The position numbers and the translations under genes were made by a program. 64,000 bases of DNA from Rhynchospora pubera (Eukaryota; Streptophyta; Magnoliopsida; Poales; Cyperaceae). This document shows, one piece after another, positions 22,318 through 35,439 of the stretch. The notes under the pieces were generated by a model. It ran no database searches. It had not been told where the DNA came from and saw only the letters and a program-made list of their open reading frames with translations. The DNA lies in NCBI GenBank assembly GCA_028095005.1, contig CM051462.1, forward strand, positions 121,448,752 through 121,512,751. The letters are read 5' to 3'. Position 1 is the stretch's first letter; each line of letters begins with the position of its first letter.

Positions 22318-22969
22318 GTGAAGAGTCGTTTCTCTATGTACTCAGTACTCTACCTAATTAGCTACTTGTCAGTTGTCAATAGCCATAATTACTGGTGAAT
22401 AATGATGATTGATGAATCGTTGTTTGTTTTTGTATATATGGTCATATGGATCTGGAACTGGAAGGGTAAAAAGGGACGGAAAAAAAGAAAGAAAAAAAGA
22501 GTTAGAGACGGAGAAAGAAAGAAAGCAACAGTGAAACAGAGATAGAGGAAAGGAAGATCTAGTATTCTCGAGGTAAATATTTGAAAGATTTTTTCAAATT
22601 TTGACATACTTTTTTGTTGGCCTTTGTTCCTCTATTTGTAACTGTTTTTTTCTTTTTTTTTTGTGGTTTGATGCTGTAGATACAACTCTGTTTCATTCAG
22701 GAAAAAAAACTTAGAAGATCTAACTTGAGCTTGGAAGCAAAACGAGTTGGAATCAAGACACATTTTTAGTGGTACGTTTTTTTTACAAACTCAGTTTCAT
22801 TCTGTGGTACATTTTTTTTACAAACTTGGAAGATACAACTCAGTTTCATTTTGTGGTATATTTTTTTTTACAAACTCTTTTGTTGAAACTCTCAGAAATT
22901 GATAACTAATGATTGGTTACAGAAATTAATAGGTGTAATTAAAGCTAACAGAAATTGATATCTAATCAT

Positions 22970-23160
22970 TGAGTCATTTTGTGTAATTAATAACTGTAGT
23001 TAATATCTGTATTTAATAACTGTAGTTAATAACTGTAGTTAATATCTGTATTTAATAACTATATTTAATATCTGTATTTAATAACTAATCATATCTGTAT
23101 ATAATGACTGTAGTTAATATCTATATTTAATAACTAATCATTTTCTGTCATTAATTAAAC
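22970..23160. repeat. Short tandem repeat in hAT intron
   Basis: taataactgtagttaatatc and variants repeat about nine times with a period near 17-20 bp. This is non-coding intron sequence. Confidence 0.65.
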
Positions 23161-23594
23161 CGTGTGAAATCATTTTCTGTCATTAATTCTTTATGTATAA
23201 AATACTTTCTGCCATTAAATCTTTATGTGTAAATCAATTTATTTATGTAAATAGAAATTGCTTAATTGCTTGTACTTATTAGTATTTTTTTTATTTATGT
23301 TAACACAAAATGCTTAAATGCTTGTACTTATTAGTACTTAATTTGTAGCTTAAACATCTTCAGCTCCTTTTTAGTAATTCCTAGTTTAAATTATTTTTTG
23401 TAATCAATTCTTTATGTGTAAAATACTTTCTGTGTGTAAATCAATTATTTATGTGTAAAATACTTTCTACCATTAAATAGTATTTAATTTGTAGCTTAAA
23501 CATATTCAGCTCCTTTTTAGTACTTAATTCCTAACTTAAACACTTTCTTATATATTTAGTACTTAATAATTAACTTCTCTTTTGCAGATTGGTA

Positions 23595-26539
23595 ATGGAA
23601 AATACAGAGTGTGCATCTGAACCAGATCTTGAGCTCTCTGAGGACAGGTATTACTTACATCTATTAACTACACTTATATATTTTTTATATTACAAGTTTT
23701 ATATATTACATTATATTCAACTTGAGTATTTTTTATATTGCAGCTTTGGATTAGATCCAAATTACATTCCAGAGGAAATCCAAAGAGTTCAAAACGAAGC
23801 TAGACAAGCTGATGGTGACACTCAAGTCCCTCAAACACAAGTCCCTCAAACTGAAGTCCCTCAAACAGATCCTGAATCCACCAAAAAGAGGAAAAAAAGA
23901 GAAAAAATGACCTCTAAATATTGGCAGTATTTCATAAGGGGTGAGACTAAAGAAGATGGCTTCTATGAGGCCAAATGCAAATTCTGTGGACACACTTATG
24001 ACATGGGGAATGGAAGGGGCACTGGTTCTTTGATGCAACATTTTAAAAAGGCTTGCGAAAAGGTGCCGAAAGCCATGAGACACAAACCTAGTGCTCTACA
24101 GAAAATGTTGCAAGCTGGTACTAATACAGGTACAACTTGAGTGTTTCCCCTTTGTTTCATTTTTAAAATATATTATGTACTTGTAAATTATATTGTGTAC
24201 TTCTATTTTTAATGCAGCACCAGCTCTTGATGTGTGGGAATTTAATCAAATGAAATGTAGAAAGGGCCTTGCAAGAATGGTAGTTGCTCATGACTATCCT
24301 TTTAATTGTGTGAATCATTACTTTTTGAGAGAATTCTTAAGAGACTTGCAACCTCAGTTTAAAGTACCATCAAGGAATACACTTAGGGCTGATTGCCTAA
24401 ATATTTATGCTGAGGAAAAGGACATGTTGTATGATTTGTTTAGCAAGTTAGATTGCAAGTTTAGTTTTACTAGTGACCTATGGTCAAACAAGGGTAGAGA
24501 TAGAGGTTTTATGGCTCTTACTTGTCATTATATTGATGAAAGTTGGAAACTTCATAAGAGAGTCATTGCATTCTGTCCTTTGCCAAGTCCTCATACGGGC
24601 AAAAATATTGCTGATGCCATATATGAGAAGTTAGTGTTGTGGAATTTGGATAAAAAAGCCTTATGTCTTGTACTTGATAGTAGTAGTGCTAATGATGCTT
24701 GTGTTAAGGAATTGCTTAGTGGACCCATTCTTGATACATTGCCGGCTGATCAATGATTTAAATAGCGAATAGCGGTTCTATCGCGGATATGCTCATATCA
24801 TAGCGGATAGCGGGTAGCGGCTATTTAGCGGACGCTATCGGATCATAACGGATTGAAAATATAGATCCAAAATATACACATTATATATACATACTTTCAT
24901 CCAAATAAACATCATATATATCACATTATAACTATTCGAGAGACGATGAAGTACATTCGTCACTCACAGTCTAGAATGGAGAAGTTCAAGCGAGCTGTAG
25001 CTCAGGTTGAACTACTTTCAAAATATATTTTATTTAAATGTGCTGTTCAAATGTATTTGTATGCTTAGATTTAATTAACTAAGTATTTGTATTTGTATGC
25101 AATTTTAGGTAAAGGCCCCCGATAAAAAACCGGCATGGGATGTTCAAACAAGGTGGAACTCCACCTACCTCATGTTGCAACTAGCATTTGAATTGAGAAA
25201 AGCCATTGAAAGGTTTGCCGTTCTTGATAAAAATCCTGAGCTAGTTGCTGGTCTTGATTGGAACAAATTGAAGGCTTTACTTGATTGCCTAAAGGTTTTT
25301 TATGATGCTACTTTAACACTTAGTGGAACCAAGTATCCAACTCTCAACCTATTCTTTCCAGAGTTCTGTGAAGTTTGTTTAAACATTAAGAAAATGAGGA
25401 ATTCTAACTATCCATTCATAGTTGAGATGAGTTTACAAATGTATGCCAAGTGGGACAAGTATTGGACTGGTGGTAACATGTTGCTAGCAATTGCTTGTGT
25501 GTTTGATCCGAGATCAAAACTTGGTGTTGTTGAGTATTACATTAAGGAGATGTATCCTAATGACTATGACACATTCATGGCCAACTTGAATAATTGCATT
25601 AATGCATTATTCAAGGATTATGAGAAAGCATACAATAGACAGTCACAAGAACAAATTAATAGCTCATCACAACAAGTGAGGTAATCTCTCTAGTCTCCAC
25701 TTGTTATTTATCTAAATTGGCAGTCACAACTCACAAGCATACAATGTGCATTTCATGTTATCTATCTAAATTGCATTATATAGTAAAGTGCATGTTATCT
25801 ATTGTTTCCAAAATATGAATTACAAGTAATAAGATGTGTGCTTGAGCAATTTTTAGTTACATGCATATCCATGCATGCAGGCTACTTACATCCATTATCT
25901 GTTTATTGTGCTTGAGCAATTTTGAGTTATCTATTTTCTTTATTTGAATTATCTGTTACTTACATCCATTATCTGTTTATTGTGTTTGATATATTAGTGC
26001 CTCAGCTAGAGAGACTCAAAGTGACACAAGGGCTGGATTGAAAGATTACATGAAAATAAAAAGAGGGCTGATCCTAAAAAATCAGAATTAGAGGAATATC
26101 TAGCTGATGGATTAGATGGAAACAGCTTGGATGTTGCATTTGATATCTTGTCATGGTGGAAATTAAAGGCAGCCAAGTATCCAATTTTGTCTCGGCTTGC
26201 TCGAGACATCCTAGATGTGCCAATCTCCACCGTGGCATCTGAGTCTACGTTTAGTAATAGTGGTGGAACTCTAAGTCCAATAAGGAGCTCATTAAATGAT
26301 GAAAGTATTGAGGCTCTCATATGTGCTCAAGATTGGTTGGGAGCTTCAGTCACCGGTACGACAGACTCTATCATTCTCTAACTCTCATACAAAAATTATT
26401 TCTCATATGTACCTATCATATATGTACTAACATGCATCTTTATATTATGCTTAATGTAGAAAATGGTGGGGACTTTGGTGAGATACTTTGGTCCAGTGAT
26501 GAAACGACATCGGAAGCCGATGGCATTGCCCATTGTTAG
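23595..26539 (+). pseudogene. hAT transposase (BED zinc finger, RICESLEEPER/DAYSLEEPER-like), broken
   Basis: Exons with good GT/AG borders are 23595-23647, 23744-24129, 24218-about 24750, about 24934-25005, 25109-25680, 25998-26355 and 26460-26539. Exon B has an N-terminal VPQT triplet repeat, basic KKRKKREK and a BED finger (C-x2-C at CKFC, then H-x4-C at MQHFKKAC). Exon C carries TSDLWSNKGRDRGFMAL and LVLDSSSAND, the regions of the first two acidic catalytic residues in hAT transposases. Exon D has VQTRWNSTYLMLQLA. Exon E ends in the dimerisation block DVPISTVASESTFSNSGG. Two lesions disable it. The segment expected after LPAD (the RCCAHILNLIV region in relatives) is replaced by about 180 bp of foreign repeat with a stop at 24754. 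A frame change occurs in an A-rich stretch near 26050-26058. It acted in the nucleus on the element's own ends. Confidence 0.9.
24750..24933. repeat. Foreign insert replacing part of the hAT transposase
   Basis: It consists of repeated atagcgg/tagcggat words in both orientations (24765-24850) then AT-rich sequence. Coding homology stops just before it and resumes at IRETMKYIRHSQSRMEKF. It resembles a subterminal part of another DNA transposon. Exact borders are uncertain. Confidence 0.6.
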
Positions 26540-27362
26540 TGGGAACTTTGGTGACTGATGAGGTATTTTCAATCATTTTGGAACATTTTGTATGCCTCGC
26601 ATTATGTTTAGATGTTTACAAGGCATTTTGGATCCATCAGATACTTGTGTAGTTGTGTACTTTTGTAACTCTTTGGCTCCTTGCATACTTGCATGGTTGA
26701 AGCCTGGAGTTGGTTAGCTTGTTACATTACGTTGGATTGTGTTGTTTTTGGATGGTTGAAGCCTGGAGTTGTAACAAGTGCACAAGTACACAACTTCTGC
26801 ACTTGTGCAACTCTTTGGCTCCTTGGATCTCAAGCAGTGACCTCCAATGATGATTCATGTGTTTTATGATCACATATTTAGCCATTGGTTGAGATTGGTA
26901 TAAACTGAGGAGATAGCTTGAGGTCGGAGTTGAATTCAAAGTGTTTGGTTTATGTAATAGCTTGGTTTATGTAAATGTAATAGCTTTAGATCTGAGTTGA
27001 ATTCAAACTGTTTGGCTTACTTGCTTGAGATGTAATTTGTCATCTTTATTTTCTTCGCTATGTTGAGATCTATTGGCTGGCTTATTTATTGGTTTGTATT
27101 TTCAAAATTTCTATATTAATTGATATAGTTTATAAACTGTGTTTGATTACTTAGTTGTAGCAAAAAATGGAAGCAACGTTTTAACATTATTAACGTTTTT
27201 TCCGTTAAGATACATGTAACATTAAGCGGAAGAAAAAAGCTTTACGTTTAATAAATGAAACGTTAAACGTTACAAAAATTACTTCCGTCATATTAACATA
27301 ACATTAAACGTAAGAAGGAATTTCCATGAATGTTACTAACGTTTGACAGGTCTATTCAGGTA

Positions 27363-28140
27363 GTTTACCAGATGCTCTACGTGGCAAATCTCTGACGCAA
27401 GTACAATTCATTACGCATAGATAACCGTTCTTTAGATTTGTCATCCATGCACAGACATCACAGATCAAGACGAAAATAGAATGGACTGACGAAAAAACAA
27501 AATAAAATCCAGTAATCCACTAATGCCTAGTCAAGTCTGAATTATTCACGTTATTGTTAATTAGTTTTACATTGTTTCAAAAAGGAGAAAGGTACGCAAT
27601 TCACAATTATCATTGTAGTGTAGGATAGGTAAAATATTGAAACGGACGTATATGAGAAATTTGTAATTGACTCAACGTTAGTATTCACTTTTACTTATGA
27701 ACATTTGATAGGCGATCCGATTTCTTTTTTCGTTTTTTTTTTTTGCACAAAATCCACACAATTCCTAAATAAATGACAATCACGAATCTATAAGTCTAAT
27801 TACCTTTTAATTTCAAACTTATTGATGTTGGCTGTCGACTAGTGGATGTATCCTTTTCCATTTGTATTTGAGTGAAATTTTGAATTCCAAAAATTTTATT
27901 GATCTTTTAATTAAACTTAGAAAAACTAAGCCTTCATTCCTTCAATAAATAAAATTGAGCATCATATTATCTATGAGTCGAGTGAAAGAAAATGAAAATC
28001 AAACTTATAAATTTTTAAAACTTTATTTGCACTTCCGCTACTCGGCAAAAAAAAACCTTTATCTCACTTGGTAGCCGCTACCAAGCATATCTAAAAAAAA
28101 ACACCTTTATCTCTGTTGCCTTATTTTAAACTATAACATC
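27363..28140. other. Intergenic, nothing recognised
   Basis: AT-rich spacer between two transposons. Confidence 0.4.
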
Positions 28141-28908
28141 TAGGGCTGTACAAAAAAAATTTTAAATCCGTCCGATCCGATCCGTATTTTAACGGGTTCA
28201 AACATTAATCGAGTTGGGTCGGGTTTCAATTTTAATAACCCGGTTGTATTGGATTGGGTCATAATTTTGTTCTTTATAACCCGTACTCGACCCAAACCGT
28301 TTAGTTTATTAAATCATTCCTTCTATTACTCTCGATTCGTATTTTATCCCATTTATCCGTGATTTTGTAGCAGTAATATGAGAAGTTTATAGTTTCTGAC
28401 TTCTGAGTGGCATGTAAACTGGGATATAACTTTAATATTAAACTTATGTGATATGACATGCCTCTTAAAATGAATAAAGTTCATGTTATACCTTACAAAT
28501 TTAATGAAATTCATGTTCAGTATCAAGAAGGATTCGCATCTGATATTTTCATTTAGAATTAGAATTTGGTAACATTAAGTCAAAGGATGAAGGAAAGATG
28601 CAATTGATAATCAAATATTCATATGCAAGTATTCTTTTATCTGACCCAGATACTATATATCTAATCGAGGGTACATGCACAGCGATTCTTTTTTGTTAGC
28701 CTATCCGTAACTTAATTATTCAATTTTTTTTTAAATCGATAAAATATGATCCGGTTAACCTGGAAATCCGTAATAATCCGTAGATAATATTTTATATGGG
28801 TTGGATTGGGTTACGGGTGGATCAAGTAAATTTTTTTTTAATCCGGTATAATTAGATTGGGTTGAAATATTATTAAAAAATTACGAACCCGTCCGTTTTA
28901 CAGCTCTA
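28141..28908. mobile_element. Probable non-autonomous hAT element
   Basis: The left TAGGGCTGTAC and right TTTACAGCTCTA are inverted. Subterminal words gggtcgggttt, aacccg and gtccgatccg are clustered at both ends. 768 bp. The flanking octamers (ATAACATC, GTCAGCAT) do not match well, so the insertion is old or the borders are shifted. Confidence 0.6.
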
Positions 28909-29313
28909 GTCAGCATCAATACTTGAACCAAGCCAAATGCTTGCCAGATCTCTGATGCAAGTAGAATTTAATTATTAGTGTCTATTTATCTCTGATGAAT
29001 CATATGAATGCTCATGCGGGGACCAAGAACAACGTCTTTTTAAACAATGCTTTGACGTACGGCACCTTAAATAATTCAATTAGTGTCCGTTTATATATAT
29101 GGTACGTACGTCTCCTTGCCATTTTAATTTTCAGCACTCTAAATGATGTTTTAAGTTACGTGACGTTTGTTGTTTTGTTGGTAGATCAAAATATTTGGTT
29201 TGGTACAGTACGATCACTGGTCCTAAATACATCTTGTCATTTACATAGCGCTGTCTAGACTTGCCATGTTCTTAGACGGAAAGACTATTTATTGGTTTCT
29301 GCATGCTACCATG

Positions 29314-29630
29314 TAGGGGTGTCAAACGTGAAAAAATACCACGGAACATCTCTTATCGTTTACCGTTTCATTTAAGAAAACGGTACGATATACCATTTCG
29401 TTAACTGTTCCGTTTTCGAAACAGTACAGAAATCCATTTCGTTATTTGTTTCACATAAGAAAATACACATGAAACGGTTTGAAAAGAGGCGAAACTGTTC
29501 GAAACGGCACAATTTCTTATTCCGTTTGCTGTTTCGTTATTGAAACGAAATAAAAACTGGTGCTGTTATTCGTTTCGTTTCAGTTAAACGGAACGGCACC
29601 ACGTTGGCGGCACTGCCGTTGACACCCCTA
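29314..29630. mobile_element. Non-autonomous hAT element
   Basis: 317 bp with perfect 8-bp duplication CTACCATG (29306-29313, 29631-29638) and ends TAGGGGTGTCAA / TTGACACCCCTA. The interior is packed with gaaacgg/ccgttt words in both orientations. No coding region. Confidence 0.94.
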
Positions 29631-29639
29631 CTACCATGG

Positions 29640-30445
29640 CAACAAATCTGACTGGAATTTGGGTGTCTGACATGTACGAGTACGAGTGTACGACACGACA
29701 AGCTGGAAAAATTCTACTCGCGAGTGAATTTTCCTTTCTTTTTTTATAGCCGGCAGTCCGGCACCGACTTCCTAGGTTTGAATGAACTAAATAAAACCAT
29801 TTAAAACTCTTTAAAGTTAAGCTAATCTTGCCGTAAGCTTCAATTCTCATATGCCCCAGATCGAGTTAATAAAAGATTTCTCGTGTTTCTTCTTTGATTG
29901 TGGGCTTTTAATGGGTGTTTAATTGATCAGGGGTATTAGGCCTCAATGTGCTCTTGGCCCACTTACGTATTTCGTGAACATTTTTGACTCGGATTTGTCT
30001 GATAAATTGGTATGGGATTTTTTAATTAAGCGTCATTCGGGTAAAATATTTTTTTTAAGATAAATTAAGGGTCAAGCTTTCCAACTTATTTTTAAATTAA
30101 ATGTCTATAAAAGATTTTCAGCCGGGTAAAATATTTGTAGTCATGCTTCTGTGTTATTTTTTATTTTCGTAAACACACGCAGCGGCGAAGGATTTAACTG
30201 ATTTGGTTAATTGGGTTTTAATAACATAATTAAATACATTTTTGATAAGATGTTTTTGTCTTCAGGTTTAGAAGTTATAAAAGAAATTTTGTCTTCCGAT
30301 TTATAATAAAGTTTTTTTATATTAAAAGTCAAGTAAATCAAACAACATAATGAAGAAATATATTTGATTAAAGATTATATAAAATAAAATAAAATAAATA
30401 CCTTTAATGTACAATACAATTGTCAGAGATTACACTTTAATTAAA
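29640..30445. other. Intergenic, nothing recognised
   Basis: AT-rich spacer; contains no supported gene. Confidence 0.4.
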
Positions 30446-30476
30446 ACTAGCTATCGCATCGCGCTTCGCGCGATGT
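30446..30476 (-). mobile_element. Helitron-like 3' terminus
   Basis: Read on the minus strand: a GC-rich stem-loop CATCGCGC-gaa-GCGCGATG, a few bases of spacer (cgatag), then CTAGT directly before host T. A short hairpin followed by CTRR at an A/T insertion site is the Helitron 3' signature. The 5' TC end was not fixed; tctctattttta on the minus strand at about 33579 is one unconfirmed candidate. Confidence 0.5.
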
Positions 30477-30479
30477 AAA

Positions 30480-31099
30480 GTTTATTCAAAACGATTATAT
30501 TGTTGATATTAGTACATTGCTTGTTTGTTTAATCAGTATATGTTCATTAGTGTTTTTTTTTGTTATTATTATTTTTTTGGGCGTAAAGGGTTAATCGTGA
30601 ATGCAATCAATTTTGATGGCAGGAAAGGATTTTGATCGTAGATGTTAATACATGAATCAAAGCAAGCAATAAACATAAAAAAAATTAATTGAATAAAATT
30701 AGATTTTAGTCCCTCAATTTTCATCCGAATAGTAATCTATTTGCAAAAAAATATTTAACAGTGGATTTGGGATTACCTCGACAAAAATTAAAAATTATAA
30801 TTGACTATTTGCCTTGACAGCATAAGATGTGTTTGTGCTAGATAACCCATACCAAAACAAAACAAAAAAAGGACACAAAAGTTTAATACATTAATACATT
30901 AACCCTTTGCATCACGGCAATGTTCAAGTCCTTTGGATCAATCAACCCTTTTACAGAGAGGAAAAAAACACCAAAAAAATGCTAAAAAGTTTTCTCGCAA
31001 CAATAAAAATAATTAAAATATGCAGATATAAGAGTTTCTTCACCAAAAGTCATCTAGATAAGAAAGATAACTCCTGTTGTAAGACGCAACTTCTCAACA
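30480..31099. other. 3' flank of the six-exon gene / possible Helitron body
   Basis: AT-rich with poly-A runs. No independent gene. Confidence 0.3.
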
Positions 31100-34000
31100 T
31101 CACGATCTCGTAGTACTCTTTTCAAGAAATATCTTTCCTGCATCAGCAAAAATATTGGCGATTTATAGTCATGTTAACAGTAAGAATCAGTCCAAAAGAA
31201 TGAGCAATCAGCATTCAATGAATCGGTGGATAAATTTTGCAATATGAAAAAGACACTAAAAAGAAAAATCCAGATCAGAAAAAATTGATAGCTCAAGGTG
31301 CAATAGAAGATACTAAAATGGAAAGCCTATACTACTATATGTCACTTTTTTTATCAAATAGCGCATATCTACAACCCTAAGCAATGAAGCACCAAAAATG
31401 CTTATCAAATTATGTGCCTAACTATGATTGAATATTGTAGGTCCTACTTATAAATAGTTTGTATAGTAAACATTGAGCACTTATGCTATATTGCACTTTA
31501 TTTCATTTTGCATTTATTATAAATAAAGATAGAAAATCAGACTTATATATTTTAATTAGGTCAAGCAATATAATATTATTTGAAGTGTTAATACAAGTTA
31601 ATTTAAATACTAAATAGTCTATGGCTTATATGTGGATTAGAACCTCTCAGTCTCGATCACCATTGAACCACTTTATTTTCTAGTCCATCACTGAGGTTGT
31701 TCAATCAAACACACATACACCAATGCTGAGAGAAGGACCAAAAGTAATATTCATAAGATATAAGAGAACTGGCTAATATAAAATTGTGAACTTGATCTGT
31801 TTAGTAATGAATAACCCATCTCACAATTCAGCTATTCTGCAGACCTAAGTTGACAATCAAAGGAATATAATTTTCAAATTACGTGGCATATCTACGTTGA
31901 AAATTTAAGAAATATAACTTTCAGATTACATCAAAACCTTGTCAAATTACATCTACATATATAGACCGTGTTATTTTACTACTCAACTTGCAGATAGCCT
32001 TTTGTTGAATTGCATCATAATAAATTAATAATCATTATTATTATTGTACTGACAAATGCTATTACCACAATTATTATATCATTATACTAAAATGTTGGTT
32101 TAATAGGACCACACTATTAATTTGTATGTATCTTCTTATCAAGTCTTAAAAAAAAAGAAACCATACTACCCCTGCAAAATTTGAGATAAATAAACCAATT
32201 ATAGGAAAATGATTGACAATAAATTTAGATCAGAGAAATATACAAACCAAGAGTGGCACGTAGATGGAGAAAACAGACACCGTGATCATTGCAAACGTAC
32301 AAAATAGAGAGATCAACATTATCCAAATTACATACCATCCATAAAGTAAACTACAGAGCATGACACATTCATAAATCTCCTAAAAATAAATCAAATAATA
32401 TTAGAAGCAGATGAGAATTTGAAGTAGTCTGGTGCTTTCAAAGGCAACTATAAGAGAAAATGAAACTAATGTCTTAAAAGTATGATAAATGTTTAGCTAA
32501 TGGTACCAACATATTAGGCATTTACATGAATATGATCACCATGTCAAATAGATGACAATAGGAAAAAGGCAATCATTTTTCATTAACCGATTTTTTTTTT
32601 GTCATAATCTAACATGCTAGACAATAGAAACTCCCATCCATCAACCGGTAAGTTTACTAAATTGTAAGAAATAAAATAAATAATTAACTGCTAGCAAATT
32701 TGAACCTTATCTGTAACTGGTACCAGCACCGATCAGATATCCATGCACATACCCTCAAAATAATCCACAAAATCACATTTCTGATGTGAATTCCTAATGA
32801 ATTATGTAATCGATCAAGCTCATCACCAAATAAAAAAGGAAAAGAGGAAGAGAAAAAAAGAAGGTTAAATTTTCATACTTGAACATACCTGAACTCCTTC
32901 CCCAGCAAACTCAATCTTAGCTTGGAAGGTAAGCTAAATTCGATAAGAGTTACTGGAGGTTCCTTGCTGGCATAACACGCTGGATGAATGTACTCACACA
33001 CATCATCAGCCAAAACCAAAGAGTGCCCCTAAAAAGTCCAATTGATAATATTTAGTATAAACAGATTTCTTTTCCTATGCTAATTTACCAATCTAAAATA
33101 ATAATGTATACAGAAATGTGCGATTCTTAGTGGTTTACATATGTATTAGATCAACACGATTCTATATACATAATGTAATTAGAAATGCGTGATCCCTTAC
33201 GCTAATTTACTAATAAAGCTAACCAAAAGAATATTGCTGTTATTTTTTTGGTATGCACACGCATTATATCAACATGATTCTTATCAAACAGAGCTGTCAT
33301 ATCAATTTGACCAAGGTAAATTTACATTTAAGAATAATATGCTCAACCCACAATAATGGAAATTGAGCTAAAGAAGACTTCATAGCTATGGACCTGTTGA
33401 TATAGCACTAAAAAAAGGAATAACCTAAGCAATATATGGCGCATAACCAACTGGAGCTTGCTAGTCCCCTTATGATTTTAGAACTCCACACAAATAACTT
33501 GTAAACAACCTGAATATATAAATGAAATGATATGGCACATCAACTTATTTAAAAATGGTGCTCTTTATAAAAATAGAGATGGTGTTGTTATGGCATTTTC
33601 TGTCAAAGAAGCCAAAAAAGAAAAATACTCGATAAGAATCATAATCTAGAATTAGTCCATATGAGATCAGCATTAGAGATGTTGTTGTACCTCCTGTTGC
33701 CACCTTGTATTCATTGCTCATGCTCTGCATGATTATCTTCAGAAGCTTTAATAACATCAGGTGAGAAACAAAACAACTAAAGAAAAAAAAACAAAGATCA
33801 GAAATGTTGATCCCTCCAGTGATAAAAGTAGATGAATCATGAAGCTGAGAAACAATATAAGAAAGAAAAGAAACTACAAATAGAATTGAGATTGCAAATA
33901 ATAAATGCAAAGCATTCCAATCAGCGTTTTAATCCTTAATCAGGTAACTGGACTGCTGATCCTTTAACCCAAAGCATTCCAATCAACAAAGCTAACTGAC

Positions 34001-35431
34001 AACTGTCTGGCCTAAGACATCTACCAGAACCGAGCAAAAAAAAATTAATTAAGTTGCAATCAGTTCGTAATTTAATAAATTGAGTCATATTACCAAAATG
34101 CAACATCTCTGTCTTCATTCAACCCCACTAAAATGCAGAGATGCATGAGGAAAAATATTCAGGCGAGATTATAAACCACTTGCAAAAATGTGCACGACTT
34201 TGTATCACTCTTCATCAGCAAGAGCACATACGAAAGCAACCCTTCATCAAATTATTATATTGAAGTATAATTAATAAAATCAGACATATGATCTAGTCTG
34301 TAACTAACTAAATCGAACTATAATTAGAAAATAAATAGGAGAACACCGAAAATAAATCAATTCAACCATATTTTGCATACAAAAATAAATCATATTATGG
34401 TATTTTGTGATGGAATAATAGTTATATGAATGAAATTTAAATAGTAAAGAAGGGCGTACTATTCATCATGCAGAAACATTTGTTTTTCATTAACAGACTA
34501 CTTAGAAATAGAATAAATTTTCATTTGAAAGTCGAAGACTATCATAAATAGAATAAATTTTGTGAGGAAGCTGAGAATATTCTACCTGTTAGTGCAGTCA
34601 ACGATTTCTTGGATCTGTCGGTCCATAGTGCTCTAGAAGCAACAAAGGAAAAAGTTGTGAGAGGCAGAATCGGTTGAAAGTAGAATGTTTAATTTGTTTA
34701 TTGGTCTGATTAGAGCATTTAGCTGTAACGTAAAAAGTGTACAATTAGATGGACTTACTTTTGGAGTCAGTGTTTCGAAACTAAATTGCAGATCAGAACG
34801 ATCGGTTCTTTCTTTGATTGTTGGTGCAGCGCTGCAGTATCAAATAAGTGAAGAAATTGACTCCATAGCCTAGCCTGAACCATTTGGCCCCTTAAAAAAG
34901 GAGTACAACGGCATGTTTGAATCCATATGCCTGTCATTAGTTGATAAAAAACCCAAGCATAGAATTTTTTAAATAAATAGATCGCCCTTGTTCAATCAAA
35001 AGCAACAAATCAGGCAAACAAAAAAATCATATAATATAAAAACGCAGGAGGGCACAGGCACCTGGCCAAAGGTTGACCCGACAGTAGGAAGAAGAATGCA
35101 ATACTAAGGTAAAGACCTGTGAACAGATAGGAAAAAAGAGGTAAAGAAGAGGAAAAAATAAATACAAAAGAAAAATTAAAATAAGAATAGATGAGAAAAA
35201 AAAGCGAAAAACAAAAATAATAAGCTGCGGAAGAGAAATGCTCACAACGATAGCAAGTTGAAGAAAAACCACTGAAGAAAAATGCTTCGAAATGTGAGGG
35301 ATCAGATCAAGATCAGGACTAGGATTAGGATTAGGTTTTGAGGTAGCGAAGTTGACAAAACCCTTCAGAGTATGGAGGAGATCGGTCCATGTACAGGTCG
35401 ACTTCGCGTTGGGGACTGAGCAAAGCACCAT
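31100..35431 (-). CDS. Unidentified six-exon gene, 175 aa predicted
   Basis: On the minus strand six exons join in consistent phase: 35246-35431, 34586-34632, 33704-33776, 32889-33028, 32336-32379 and 31100-31137. Every junction has GT and AG borders and the lengths sum to 528 nt, exactly 175 codons plus TGA. The product begins MVLCSVPNAKSTCTWTDLLH, has a Pro/Asn/Asp-rich spacer (about 33-43), an exon-2 segment MDRQIQEIVDCTN, a leucine-rich amphipathic stretch HLMLLKLLKIIMQSMSNEYK (exon 3), and a more conserved-looking block GHSLVLADDVCEYIHPACYA then PPVTLIEFSLPSKL (exon 4). It ends KIFLEKSTTRS. No signal peptide or clear membrane helix is evident. I do not recognise the family and assign no function. 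The leader upstream (35440-35700) is pyrimidine/purine-rich and less AT-rich, like a 5' UTR. The last two small exons are the least certain. Capture by a Helitron (3' end near 30.45 kb) is an alternative explanation. Confidence 0.55.
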
Positions 35432-35439
35432 GATTTTGC

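Larger units (their letters stand above)
21835..27354 (+). mobile_element. hAT transposon, 5.5 kb, formerly autonomous
   Basis: It is delimited by a perfect 8-bp target duplication TTCAGGTA (21827-21834, 27355-27362) and imperfect inverted ends TAGACCTATCAAAgtgTTAAC / cgTTTGACAGGTCTA. About 180 bp inside each end is crowded with AACGTTA/TAACGTT words in both orientations, the usual form of hAT subterminal transposase sites. It contains one plus-strand multi-exon transposase gene that is broken. A CT-rich leader (22190-22215) lies inside the left part and may be its promoter-proximal transcript start. Confidence 0.95.
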
